A stretch of DNA of 64,000 nt from JAWMQL01 sp033283165. Lineage in GTDB: Bacteria > Pseudomonadota > Gammaproteobacteria > Pseudomonadales > Halieaceae. Of this stretch, positions 8,603 to 17,280 are shown one piece after another. The notes beneath the pieces are model-generated. The model worked only from the letters and a program-made list of their open reading frames with translations, was not told the DNA's origin and ran no database searches. The DNA lies in NCBI GenBank assembly GCA_033283165.1, contig JAWMQL010000004.1:444514-508513 (forward strand). Direction: 5' to 3'. The position numbers were made by a program, and so were the translations under genes. Within the stretch, counting starts at the first letter, position 1. The number at the start of each line of letters is the position of its first letter.

Positions 8603-9808
8603 GTGACGACAAGCGATAACTCAACCGTTGCCCTGCGTGAGGAAGTGAGGGCCTGGCTGGAGGATAATGTGCCGCGGGGCTGGCGCGAGGCGATGACCAA
8701 CTCCGAGCAGGAGGCGTTCGTCGAACTCCAGCAGGACTGGTTCGGCAAGCTCTGCGCGGCGGGCTACGCCACGCCGCACTGGCCCGAGGGCTGGCCGGGG
8801 GGCGGCCGTTCGCTGGCCGAGCAGAAAGTGATCTACGAAGAGGTGGCGCGTGCGGACGCGCCGCGCCTGATCATGTATTTCGTGGCCCTGTACCACGCCG
8901 CCTGTACCCTGATGGAGTGCGGCACGCCGGAGCAACAGGACCGCTACCTGCCGGGTATCCTGGCGGGCGAAATCTGGTGCCAGGGTTTTTCCGAACCCAA
9001 TGCCGGCTCCGACCTGGCTTCGGTCCGGACGCGGGCCGAACGACGCGGCGACCGCTACGTGATCAACGGCCAGAAGACCTGGTCCACCATGGCCCAGTAT
9101 GCGGACCGCTGTCTGTTGCTCGCCCGCACCGACAGGTCGGGACCACCCCAGGCGGGCCTCACCTACCTGTTACTGGACATGAAGGCGCCCGGCGTCACGG
9201 TGCGGCCCATTCACCAGATCACCGGCGACGACGAATTCGCCGAGATATTCTTTGATGATGTGGAAGTCCCGGTCTCCGAGCGCGTGGGCGAGGAGGGCGC
9301 CGGGTGGCAGGTGGCGCAGGCCACCCTGGCCTCCGAACGGGGCCTGACTTTGGTCGAGTTGAGCCAGCGCATGCGCTATTCACTGCCCCTGATCGTGGCG
9401 GAGATGCGCCGCGCAGGGCGGGAAAACGATGGGTCTCTGTATGCAGAGCTTGGACGGCTCAGCGCCCGCGTCGATGCCGCCTGCGCGCTGGCGGATCGCT
9501 ACCTGCTGAAGCGCATTTCCGGCGAGGAGGCTCCCGGGGATGCCTCGGTGGTCAAGCTGTTCTACGCCCGCACCCTGCGGGAGTTTACCCTGCTCGGGAA
9601 ACGGATTGCCGGCCTCGAAGGGCAGTATTACAAGGGTTTTATGCGCGGCGCGACCCAGGAGACCGGCAACTGGCCGGTGGATTTCATGAATTCCTATAAC
9701 TGGTCGATTGCCGGGGGCAGTGACGAGATCCAGCGCAATATCATCGCCGAACGCATGCTGGGCATGCCGCGCGAACCGCGCGACTGGCAAGTGGCGGACG
9801 GTAAGTGA
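8603..9808 (+). CDS. Acyl-CoA dehydrogenase, FadE alpha-type subunit
   Basis: FAD-dependent dehydrogenase of 401 residues with complete N-terminal, middle and C-terminal domains. The middle-domain signature CQGFSEPNAGSDLAS and the C-terminal IAGGSDEIQRNIIAERMLGMPRE are clear. It lacks a recognisable GGxGxxxE base segment, whereas the next gene has it, so the two probably form one alpha2-beta2 enzyme like the actinobacterial steroid side-chain dehydrogenases ChsE1-ChsE2. Start is GTG at 8603, 8 bp after the ferredoxin stop. Its stop overlaps the next ATG by one base. Confidence 0.93.
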   Translation: MTTSDNSTVALREEVRAWLEDNVPRGWREAMTNSEQEAFVELQQDWFGKLCAAGYATPHWPEGWPGGGRSLAEQKVIYEEVARADAPRLIMYFVALYHAACTLMECGTPEQQDRYLPGILAGEIWCQGFSEPNAGSDLASVRTRAERRGDRYVINGQKTWSTMAQYADRCLLLARTDRSGPPQAGLTYLLLDMKAPGVTVRPIHQITGDDEFAEIFFDDVEVPVSERVGEEGAGWQVAQATLASERGLTLVELSQRMRYSLPLIVAEMRRAGRENDGSLYAELGRLSARVDAACALADRYLLKRISGEEAPGDASVVKLFYARTLREFTLLGKRIAGLEGQYYKGFMRGATQETGNWPVDFMNSYNWSIAGGSDEIQRNIIAERMLGMPREPRDWQVADGK

Positions 9809-10866
9809 TGGGTAGCGAATTGCAAGCCCTGCGAGATTCGGCGCGACAGGTCGTAGCCGGTCTGGGCATGGGGGCCGATGAGCGATCGGCCTGGCAGCAG
9901 GTAGCAGAACTCGGCTGGTTGATGGTGGGGGTGCCGGAGGAACTCGGCGGCCTGGGTATGGGCCTGTCCGGTGCCTGTGCCCTGCACCGGGAACTGGGCC
10001 GTGGCGTGGCGCCGGTGCCACTGTTGCCGGCACTGCTGTCCATGGAGGCCCTGCGCCGGTCGACCCTGCCGGATCGCGAGGAGCGGCTGGAGCAGTTGTG
10101 CGCTGGAGCGGACTACATTGCCGCGCCCCTCGGCAGGTCCGAACTGGTGCTGGAACAGGCTCCGGGTGGCAAGGCCCTGCTGAACGGTATTGTCCACGCG
10201 GTGCCTTCGGCCGACAGTGCCAGTCATGTGCTGCTGTGGACCGGGGCGGCCGACCAGATCCTGTTGTTGCCAGTGACGCAACCGGGTATCGAACTCTGTC
10301 ATCGTCAAACCTGGGATACCTCCCGGCGCCTGTTCGAACTGCGGCTGTCGCAGGTGGCGGCATCAGATGAGACGGTCATCGCCACTGGCGCTGCGGCATC
10401 GGAACTGGTGGAAAGCCTGTTGATCTGGCGCGACTTCGCCCTGGCCGCCGAGGCGGTGGGCGGTGCCGGCGCGCTGTTGGAACAGACCGTCGAGTACCTG
10501 GAAACGCGCCGTCAGTTTGGCCGTCCGCTGGCGCTGTTCCAGGCACTGAAACACCGCTGTGCAGATCTCAAGACCCTGTTCGAGGCCGCCGATGCCCTGT
10601 TGCAGGATGGCCTGGCCCGGGCGGCGGGGGAGACAGCCGCGACCGGGTTTAGCCCGGCGGCGCGCCAGGCGGGCCTGGCCGCCAGGCAACTGGCAGGCGA
10701 GGCCTACGCCAGGGTGGCGGAAGAGGCCCTGCAATTACACGGGGGCATCGGCATGACTGCCGAGCATGACTGCCACCGGTATCTCAAACGCGCCATGCTG
10801 GATGAGCAGCTGGGCCGGGGTGTCGATCAGTACGCGGCTGACCTGGCCGAGGGTCTGCTGGCCTAG
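9808..10866 (+). CDS. Acyl-CoA dehydrogenase, second (beta-type) subunit
   Basis: Acyl-CoA dehydrogenase homologue of 352 residues, shorter and more divergent than its neighbour. The middle domain is degenerate, with no SEPNAGSD-like motif, but the C-terminal helical domain keeps GRPLALFQALKH and LHGGIGMTAEHDCHRYLKRA, the latter carrying the Glu at the catalytic-base position. ATG overlaps the stop of the alpha gene (GTGATG), implying translational coupling. Together they match heteromeric dehydrogenases that shorten steroid or terpenoid side chains; that functional link is by family knowledge, not proof. Confidence 0.9.
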   Translation: MGSELQALRDSARQVVAGLGMGADERSAWQQVAELGWLMVGVPEELGGLGMGLSGACALHRELGRGVAPVPLLPALLSMEALRRSTLPDREERLEQLCAGADYIAAPLGRSELVLEQAPGGKALLNGIVHAVPSADSASHVLLWTGAADQILLLPVTQPGIELCHRQTWDTSRRLFELRLSQVAASDETVIATGAAASELVESLLIWRDFALAAEAVGGAGALLEQTVEYLETRRQFGRPLALFQALKHRCADLKTLFEAADALLQDGLARAAGETAATGFSPAARQAGLAARQLAGEAYARVAEEALQLHGGIGMTAEHDCHRYLKRAMLDEQLGRGVDQYAADLAEGLLA

Positions 10867-10929
10867 CCGGCCGCGCCTGGCCGGCCACCCCCGGGCTCGT
10901 GTGATAACAAGGAAATCAGGAGCAGGATA

Positions 10930-12120
10930 ATGTCAGTAAATGCGGAACAAAGTGAGGCGCAACTCGACCTCAGCGATCTCGATAAGTGGGTCGGCAAGCC
11001 CGTGGTCTTCGCCGAGATGTGGGACCCTTGCAGCGCCACCGATATTCGCCGTTGGGTGCAGGCCATGGACTATGCCAATCCCCTGCACTGGGACGAGGAG
11101 TTTGCCCGTAATTCCCGCTTCGGGGGTATCGTGGCGCCACAGTCCTTCACCGTCTGCATGGATTACGGTCACGGCTGTCACCCCTCGGGAGTGGGCAATA
11201 TTCCCGGCTCACACCTGATCTTTGGAGGCGAGGAATGGTGGTTTTACGGCGCCCCGATCCGTCCCGGTGACAAGCTCGTGCAGGACCGCCGGTTCGACGG
11301 CTATGACGTGGCCGATACCAAGTTCGCCGGCCCCACGGTCTTCACCCGCGGCGACACCGTGCACCGCAACCAGCACGGCATCCCGGTGGCCAGGGAACGG
11401 GCCACCGCCATCCGCTACCTCATCGAAGAGGCGCGCAAGCGCGGCATGTACGACAAGGAACAACGCACGCCGAGGCGCTGGACCCAGGAAGAACTGGATG
11501 ACATCGCCCGGATCCGGATGGACTGGATCCTGTCCAACCGCGAGGGAATCTCGCCGCATTTCGAGGAAGTGCAGGTGGGAGACAAGCTGCCGCGGCGGGT
11601 CATCGGCCCGCATTCGGTGGTGACGTTCGCCCTGGAGTGCCGCGCCCACCGCCAGAACATCTGGGGTACCTGGCGTTGGAACGTACCCGAAGGCATACAC
11701 GACCCGGCTACAGACGACGCCGGTTTCAGCGACAACATGCGTTATGACTACGAGGCCAGGAAGGTCGATCCGCGCATGGGCGACGGCCTCTTCCACGGTC
11801 CCTCCAGTGGCCATATCAATACCGAGAAAGCGGAGAAAGTCGGTATGGGCGGTGCCTATGGCTACGGCTCGTCCATGAACAGCTGGTTCCTCGATTACGT
11901 GGCCTACTGGGCCGGTCACCAGGGCTTTATCTGGCACTCGAAGTCGCAGTTTCGCAGCCCGGCCTTTGAAGGTGACGTGACCTACGTCGATGGGGAAGTG
12001 GTGGATAAAATCGAGTCCTCTCCCTACGGTGTGCCGGTCGTGCAGGTCAAGATCAAGCAGAGTACGCAGGAGGGTGAGGTCATATTGACCGGCTTCGCCG
12101 AAGTTGAGCTGCCCTACTGA
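10930..12120 (+). CDS. FAS1-like/MaoC-type double hot-dog dehydratase
   Basis: Protein of 396 residues with two hot-dog domains. The first carries YANPLHWDEEFARNSRFGGIVAPQSF, resembling the D-x-N-P-x-H hydratase motif but with Tyr at the usual catalytic Asp position. The second carries YGYGSSMNSWFLDYVAYWAG and a closing strand near 340-395. It likely hydrates or dehydrates an enoyl-CoA made by the dehydrogenase encoded just upstream. AGGAGCAGG precedes the ATG. A diverged paralogue lies at 46594-47760, also next to a CoA ligase. Confidence 0.85.
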   Translation: MSVNAEQSEAQLDLSDLDKWVGKPVVFAEMWDPCSATDIRRWVQAMDYANPLHWDEEFARNSRFGGIVAPQSFTVCMDYGHGCHPSGVGNIPGSHLIFGGEEWWFYGAPIRPGDKLVQDRRFDGYDVADTKFAGPTVFTRGDTVHRNQHGIPVARERATAIRYLIEEARKRGMYDKEQRTPRRWTQEELDDIARIRMDWILSNREGISPHFEEVQVGDKLPRRVIGPHSVVTFALECRAHRQNIWGTWRWNVPEGIHDPATDDAGFSDNMRYDYEARKVDPRMGDGLFHGPSSGHINTEKAEKVGMGGAYGYGSSMNSWFLDYVAYWAGHQGFIWHSKSQFRSPAFEGDVTYVDGEVVDKIESSPYGVPVVQVKIKQSTQEGEVILTGFAEVELPY

Positions 12121-12149
12121 ACCTGCATCAAGCGACCGATACATTGACC

Positions 12150-13880
12150 ATGGTATCCCTGACCGAAGCGCGGGTTGATCCCGTTCTCTCCATTGCCCAC
12201 GGCGTGCCCCTGGACCAGGAGCCCGGGCTGGGCGCGTTGACCATCCCCGGCTACCTGCGCGAGGTCTGCGAGCGCTGCGCCGGGCGGGAAGCCGTGGTGT
12301 TGCGCCACGCCTCGGGTGACGTGCGCTGGACCTACCAGGATCTCTGGGATCGTTCAGTGGCAGTTGCCCAGGCCCTGATTGCCTCCGGCGTGGGCAAGGA
12401 CGGCCGGGTCGGCATCCTGATGACCAATCGCCCGGAGTACCTCGCGGCCCTGTTCGGCACGGCGCTCGCCGGAGGCGTCTCGGTGGCCCTGAATACCTTC
12501 TCAACGGCACCGGAACTGGAGCAGCTGATCTCCGCGTCGGCGGTGTCGGTCCTGTTGTTTGAAGACCGGGTACTGAAAAAGGATTTCGCGGCCACGCTGC
12601 TGGAACTCGATCCGGCGATAGCCGCCGCACAACCCGGGCAACTCTGCTCGGACAGGTTTCCCTTCCTGCGCCGGCTGGTGCGGCTGGATGGCCTGGTTGC
12701 CGGCGACCAGAGCCCGGCGGGGGTTGCGGCGCCGGCCCTGGAGAGTTGGCCGGAGTTCCTGCATAGCGGGGCGAACGTCCGGGCGGCAGTTGTCGAAGAC
12801 CGGGCCGCAACCGTGTCGCCCTGCGATCCCGGCGGCCTGTTTTTCTCTTCGGGCACCACCAGCCTGCCCAAGGGCATTCTTCACACCCAGCGCGCATTTG
12901 CCATCCAGTGGTGGCGCTGGCCGCGGGTATTCTGTGTGCGTGAACCGGTCCGAAGCTGGACCGGCAACGGATTTTTCTGGTCGGCCAACGTGACCATGAT
13001 TGTCGGCACAGCGTTGTCCACCGGCGGCGCGATCATCCTGCAGCCCCTGTTTGACGCCGAGTCCGCCCTGCGCCTGATCCAGGATGAACGCGTCACCCTG
13101 ATGAGCGGCCGCCCGCACCAGTGGGCGCGTTTTTGTGCCGCGCCGGGCTGGGACGAGGCAGATCTCAGTTCCCTGCGCTATGTTACCAAGGGCGAATTGA
13201 TCACGGCGCACCCCACGGTCGACAGTGACTGGGAGCTGCCCAACTCCTTCGGCACCACCGAGACCATGACGATACTCTCCAGCTACGACGCGGACACCCC
13301 GGCGGAACAATACGCCGACAGCTTCGGCGGTCCGCTGCCCGGTAACTGCCTGAAAATCGTCGACCCGCAGACCGGGGAGATCCTGCCGCTGGGCGAGCGC
13401 GGTGAACTCTGCGTCAAGGGGCCGACCCTGATGCTGGGTTACATCGGCAAGGACCGGGAGGAATGCTTCGACGAGGAAGGTTTCTACTGCACCGGAGACG
13501 GCGGCTACCTCGATTCGGCGGGCCGGTTGTACTGGGAAGGCCGCCTGAACGACATCATCAAGACCGGCGGCGCCAATGTCTCACCGGAGGAAATCGACAC
13601 CGTTATCGCCACTTATCCCGGGGTCAAGCGAACCCAGACCGTGGGCCTGCCCCACGACACCCTGGGCGAAATGGTGGTCTCCTGCATCGTCCCGCTGGCC
13701 GGTCAAGCCCTGTCGGAGGAGGCGCTGCAGGCCTTTCTCAAGGAACGGCTGGCCAGCTACAAGATTCCCCGCACTGTACTGGTGTTCGACGAGGAGGAAT
13801 TCCCGGTGACCGGCAACGAGAAGGCCAAGGCAGGCGATATCCGGCTGCGGGCCTGCAAGCGGCTGGGGATAGGTGACTGA
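12150..13880 (+). CDS. AMP-dependent acyl-CoA ligase
   Basis: ANL-superfamily enzyme of 576 residues that activates a carboxylic acid to its CoA thioester through an acyl-AMP. The P-loop-like SSGTTSLPKGILHT, the adenine-site NSFGTTETMT, the hinge GEGRLNDIIKTGG-type segment (here WEGRLNDIIKTGG) and the terminal catalytic Lys region NEKAKAGDIR are present. I preferred ATG 12150 over TTG 12144; the ribosome site is weak in both cases. It is preceded by the dehydratase gene in the same operon. A second ligase at 47757 is its closest relative in the window. Confidence 0.92.
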   Translation: MVSLTEARVDPVLSIAHGVPLDQEPGLGALTIPGYLREVCERCAGREAVVLRHASGDVRWTYQDLWDRSVAVAQALIASGVGKDGRVGILMTNRPEYLAALFGTALAGGVSVALNTFSTAPELEQLISASAVSVLLFEDRVLKKDFAATLLELDPAIAAAQPGQLCSDRFPFLRRLVRLDGLVAGDQSPAGVAAPALESWPEFLHSGANVRAAVVEDRAATVSPCDPGGLFFSSGTTSLPKGILHTQRAFAIQWWRWPRVFCVREPVRSWTGNGFFWSANVTMIVGTALSTGGAIILQPLFDAESALRLIQDERVTLMSGRPHQWARFCAAPGWDEADLSSLRYVTKGELITAHPTVDSDWELPNSFGTTETMTILSSYDADTPAEQYADSFGGPLPGNCLKIVDPQTGEILPLGERGELCVKGPTLMLGYIGKDREECFDEEGFYCTGDGGYLDSAGRLYWEGRLNDIIKTGGANVSPEEIDTVIATYPGVKRTQTVGLPHDTLGEMVVSCIVPLAGQALSEEALQAFLKERLASYKIPRTVLVFDEEEFPVTGNEKAKAGDIRLRACKRLGIGD

Positions 13881-13906
13881 ATGAGCGGTTGCGAGAGCCT
13901 CCGGTA

Positions 13907-14923
13907 ATGGCGGAGTCCCAATACGAGATACCCGACAAGCCCGTGCTGGTTACCGGCGCCAGTGGTTTCGTCGGCAGCCACACGGCGCGCCTGCTGGCGC
14001 AGCAGGGGCGCCAGGTGCGAGTGTTGCTGCGAAAAACCAGCCAGCAGGAGGCCCTGCAGGACCTGCCGCTGGAGATATTTTATGGCGATGTGCTGGACCC
14101 CGCGTCGCTGGAGACGGCCATGCAGGGTTGCGGAACCGTGTTCTACAGCGTGGTCGACCCGCGGTTCTGGCTGACCGACCCCACCCCCATCTACCGCAAC
14201 AATGTCGAGGGCCTGGTCAACGCCATGGACGTGGCGCTGGCCTGCGGCGTCGAGCGCTTTATCTTCACCAGTTCCATGGGCACCCTGGGATTCAACCCGG
14301 ACGGCCCGGTGACCGAGGACATTCCCTTCAACTGGCGGGACCGGGCGTCGCCCTACATCCTGGCGCGCCTGGAAGCGGAACAGCGGCTGCTGGCGTACTG
14401 CCGCGAACGCGGTCTCCCCGGGGTGGCCCTGTGCGTGGCCAATACCTACGGCCCGCAGGACTTCCAGCCGACCCCGCACGGCCATGGCCTGTGGCAGGCC
14501 GCCAGGGGCGAAACCCGCGCCGTACTGGATGCCGCGGCGCCCATGGTGGACATTCGCGACGTGGCGCAGGCGGCGCTGCAGGCCGAACGTTATGGCCGTG
14601 CCGGGGAGCGCTACATCATCGCCAACGAGTACATCAGCAATCGCGATTTCTACGGCATGGCGGCGGCCGAGCAGGGCAGGCCGCCGCCGCGATTTATCCC
14701 CCTGTGGTTTGCCCACACTATTGCGTGGCTGGCAGAGCGGGTGTACATGTTGACCGGGCGCAAGGACTATTTGCTAAGTACCGACGCGGTGTTTCTGTCC
14801 AACGCGTTCCGGGAAATGGATAACAGCAAGGCGCGCAACGAACTGCACTGGCAGCCCAGGCCGGTGCAGGAGACGGTCAGGGATGCCATGGCCTGGTTTT
14901 CAGAGCGGGAGCGCCATGACTGA
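13907..14923 (+). CDS. NAD-dependent epimerase/dehydratase, 3-beta-HSD-like extended SDR
   Basis: Extended SDR of 338 residues. The Rossmann motif TGASGFVG (16-23), Ser122-Ser123 in FTSSMGT and the late DIRDVAQAA segment fit the 3-beta-hydroxysteroid dehydrogenase/epimerase branch. The catalytic YxxxK is altered: the aligned segment is Tyr150-I-L-A-Arg154, so Lys is replaced by Arg. ATG 13907 is chosen because it begins just before the Rossmann strand; TTG 13889 is possible. The next gene overlaps by 8 bp. Likely oxidises a ring alcohol if active. Confidence 0.85.
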   Translation: MAESQYEIPDKPVLVTGASGFVGSHTARLLAQQGRQVRVLLRKTSQQEALQDLPLEIFYGDVLDPASLETAMQGCGTVFYSVVDPRFWLTDPTPIYRNNVEGLVNAMDVALACGVERFIFTSSMGTLGFNPDGPVTEDIPFNWRDRASPYILARLEAEQRLLAYCRERGLPGVALCVANTYGPQDFQPTPHGHGLWQAARGETRAVLDAAAPMVDIRDVAQAALQAERYGRAGERYIIANEYISNRDFYGMAAAEQGRPPPRFIPLWFAHTIAWLAERVYMLTGRKDYLLSTDAVFLSNAFREMDNSKARNELHWQPRPVQETVRDAMAWFSERERHD

Positions 14924-15308
14924 GCCGCTATTTTCGATCACCATCAAGCCGCGCGCCAGCGAGACTGACCTGGTAGGCCATATCAACAACACCTCGATCG
15001 CCGTCTGGTTCGAGGATTTGCGGGTGCGGTTCTTCGAGTACCTGCGGGACAAACACGACCTGCCCATGCTCAAAGTGACGGTGGCCTCCATCACCATCGA
15101 CTACCTGGCGGAAACCTTCTTCGGTGCCGATGTGGTGGCCAATATGCGGGCGGTGGACGTCGGCAACACGTCCATGACCATGCACTGTGACATGTACCAG
15201 GGTGGTAAGCAGGTGGTCCGCGCCAGTGCGGTGCTGGTGCGCTGGGATCCCGAAACGCGACGTCCGCAGCGTATCGACGACGCCTACCGGGCGGTATTGA
15301 CCCCGTGA
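14916..15308 (+). CDS. 4HBT-type acyl-CoA thioesterase
   Basis: Hot-dog thioesterase of 130 residues of the 4-hydroxybenzoyl-CoA/YbgC type. The signature ASETDLVGHINNTSIAVWFED holds the conserved Asp and the Gly-His-Asn region that starts the central helix. It would hydrolyse acyl-CoA esters, either recycling CoA or releasing a dead-end intermediate. The ATG at 14916 overlaps the previous gene by 8 bp, and the stop overlaps the next GTG by 4 bp, indicating tight translational coupling. Confidence 0.88.
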   Translation: MTEPLFSITIKPRASETDLVGHINNTSIAVWFEDLRVRFFEYLRDKHDLPMLKVTVASITIDYLAETFFGADVVANMRAVDVGNTSMTMHCDMYQGGKQVVRASAVLVRWDPETRRPQRIDDAYRAVLTP

Positions 15309-15829
15309 CCGAGCGCAAGCGGCGTACCATCCGGATCTTCCGCGTCGCCGACGCGCGGGAGCCGCTGCCAGAGGAAATGCCCCGGGAGGGTATCGACGAA
15401 CACGCCCGGTCGGCCCTGGCCAGTCTGGCCGAGGCGGGCTACGTGGAGGGCACGGGGGAGCGCAACCGGATGCTGTTCTCGGAGCCCGGCGACAACGGTA
15501 TGAGCCTGCTGCATGTCTGGTTCAAGAGCGGTTACGTCCTGCCCTATCACAGCCACAACGTGGACTGCCTGTACTATGTGCTGGGCGGGGAGTTGCGCAT
15601 CGGTTCGCACCGCCTGCAGCCGGGCGACGGTTTCTTCGTTCCCGCGGACCAGGCCTACGGTTACGAGGCGGGCCCGGAAGGCGTGGAAGTACTCGAGTTT
15701 CGTAACGCGTCCCGTTTCAACCTGGCACTGCGGGGAAACACACCCCAGCGCTGGCAGCAGATCGTCGACGTCTGCCGCGAGCGTGCAGCCGACTGGGCGG
15801 GGGAGACCGAGCCGCCGTCCGAGCGGTGA
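15305..15829 (+). CDS. Cupin-domain protein
   Basis: Small beta-barrel protein of 174 residues with one cupin domain. Motif 1 is seen as YVLPYHSHNVDCLYYVLGGEL, with two His and a later Glu-type position occupied by Cys/Tyr, and motif 2 as LQPGDGFFVPADQAYGY. The two His suggest metal binding. It may be an isomerase, a small-molecule sensor or an accessory factor; the sequence does not decide. Start is GTG in a GTGA overlap with the thioesterase stop, and its own stop overlaps the next GTG in the same way. Confidence 0.8.
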   Translation: MTERKRRTIRIFRVADAREPLPEEMPREGIDEHARSALASLAEAGYVEGTGERNRMLFSEPGDNGMSLLHVWFKSGYVLPYHSHNVDCLYYVLGGELRIGSHRLQPGDGFFVPADQAYGYEAGPEGVEVLEFRNASRFNLALRGNTPQRWQQIVDVCRERAADWAGETEPPSER

Positions 15830-17109
15830 CGGAATCCCCGAACTGGGTAAGGGGCGACCTGCTGGGGCTGGAAATGCCGGCCCACGCCGGGGCGCTCCGG
15901 GAAGGCGGGCCGGACTGGCTTACCCTGGCGTTCCGGGCCACCGGCGCCCTGGCAGCCGACAACCGCGTCACCGCCATTACTCACATGGAACCCTGCGAGG
16001 GCGGCAGTACCGGCCGGAAACTGCTGTTGTCCGTCACCTATCAACAGCCCTCCCCGGAACTCAGCAACGACCTGTTCGTAAAATTTTCCCGCGACCTTGA
16101 TGACAGCCTGCGTGACCGCGGCCGTTACCAGATGGCCCGCGAGGTGCGCCTGGCCCTGCTGTCCCGGGCGCCGGCCTTTCCGATCACCGTGGCGACCTGC
16201 CACGCCGCCGACTTTCACGAAAGCACCGGGACCGGTGTCCTGATCACTCGCCGGGTGCCTTTCGGGCGCGACGGTATCGAACCCCACCGGGAGAAATGCC
16301 TGGACTACCGCCTGTCCGAGCCGCTGCCGCACTACCAGGCCCTGGTCCGGGCGCTCGCCAGGCTGGCGGGCACGCACCGCGCTGGGCGACTGCCGAAATC
16401 GGTAGAGCAGGCCTTCCCTTTCGACCCGGACGCGCTGGCGGTGAGTCGGCGAGAGAGTTACGGCCCCGAGCAGGTGCTGCGGCGAATACAGCGCTACGCG
16501 GAATTCGCAACCAACTGCCCGCAGCTGTTGCCGCCGCATCTGCGCTCGAGTGCTTTTATCGCACAACTGACCGCCGAGGCCCCGGCCCTGGTGAGCGCCA
16601 GGACGGCGGTTCAGGATTTACTGGCAGAGAAGCCCGAGTACGTCGCGCTCTGTCACTGGAATGCCAACATAGACAACGCCTGGTTCTGGCGCGACGCGGA
16701 CGGCACCCTGGAGTGCGGTCTGATGGACTGGGGGAACGTCAGCCAGATGCCGGTAGCGATGGCCCTGTGGGGTTGCCTGAGCGGCGCGGAAACGGATCTC
16801 TGGGACAAACACCTGGAGACACTGCTGGCGCTGTTTGCGCAGGAGTTCCACAACGCCGGCGGGCCGGCACTGGACCCGTCCCTGCTGCAACGGCAACTCC
16901 TGCTGCACGCGCGGGTCATGGGGCTCAACTGGCTTCTCGATGTCCCGGCACTGCTGCACCAAATGGTGCCGGATCTGGCCGACGTGCCGGATCGTTACGA
17001 CCCCCGCATCAGCGACAACGAGGCCGCGCGCTCCCAGTTGCAGATGTTGACTGTGTTTTTGAATCTCTGGGCCACTCGAGACCCTGGACCCCTGCCTGCG
17101 CAGGGGTGA
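15826..17109 (+). CDS. Aminoglycoside phosphotransferase (APH)-fold kinase-like protein
   Basis: Protein of 427 residues resembling APH/choline-kinase-fold proteins (DUF1679/EcKinase-like). The Brenner-type catalytic loop reads CHWNANIDNAWFW: His277 and Asn284 are conserved, but the catalytic Asp is replaced by Asn279. The magnesium-binding Asp301 of MDWGN is kept. It may be a weak kinase, a pseudokinase or act on a CoA or sterol alcohol; related proteins occur in steroid clusters. Start GTG overlaps the cupin stop. The last residues and the stop codon fall in a REP-like repeat (17088-17107), so the native C-terminus may have been replaced. Confidence 0.78.
   Translation: MTESPNWVRGDLLGLEMPAHAGALREGGPDWLTLAFRATGALAADNRVTAITHMEPCEGGSTGRKLLLSVTYQQPSPELSNDLFVKFSRDLDDSLRDRGRYQMAREVRLALLSRAPAFPITVATCHAADFHESTGTGVLITRRVPFGRDGIEPHREKCLDYRLSEPLPHYQALVRALARLAGTHRAGRLPKSVEQAFPFDPDALAVSRRESYGPEQVLRRIQRYAEFATNCPQLLPPHLRSSAFIAQLTAEAPALVSARTAVQDLLAEKPEYVALCHWNANIDNAWFWRDADGTLECGLMDWGNVSQMPVAMALWGCLSGAETDLWDKHLETLLALFAQEFHNAGGPALDPSLLQRQLLLHARVMGLNWLLDVPALLHQMVPDLADVPDRYDPRISDNEAARSQLQMLTVFLNLWATRDPGPLPAQG
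17088..17107. repeat. REP-like palindrome at gene end
   Basis: Inverted repeat ACCCCTGC-CTGC-GCAGGGGT, within a longer CTGGACCCC...GGGGTGACGA context typical of proteobacterial REP units. It supplies the TGA stop of the kinase-like gene. It resembles the units at 61754-61861. Confidence 0.65.
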
Positions 17110-17121
17110 CGAGGAACCCTG

Positions 17122-17141
17122 TTTTTCAACATATTGAAAAA
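17122..17141. terminator. AT-rich hairpin after the kinase-like gene
   Basis: Perfect 8-bp stem TTTTTCAA/TTGAAAAA with a CATA loop, just past the end of the long + operon and before the TonB receptor promoter. It lacks a following T tract, so a role as terminator or mRNA 3' end stabiliser is only possible. Confidence 0.35.
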
Positions 17142-17225
17142 GCGGGGCAGGAGGCTCGGGATACTTGGAATTTGGTGGAATATTACCGGTTTTGGTCGTC
17201 TCGGATGGTTGCGAAATGGTGCTGA

Positions 17226-17250
17226 TATGATACAACAGTGGTGTTCATTA
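17226..17250 (+). promoter_or_regulatory. Promoter with family-1 operator (site B), TonB receptor gene
   Basis: -10 hexamer TATGAT (17226-17231) followed directly by ACAACAGTGGTGTTCATTA (17232-17250), which contains AACA-N4-TGTT. It shares this exact layout with sites A, C and D. The TonB receptor ATG is 31 bp downstream of the operator, behind GGGAGAG. Confidence 0.62.
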
Positions 17251-17280
17251 CGATGTCAATAAATATAATGGGAGAGCATC

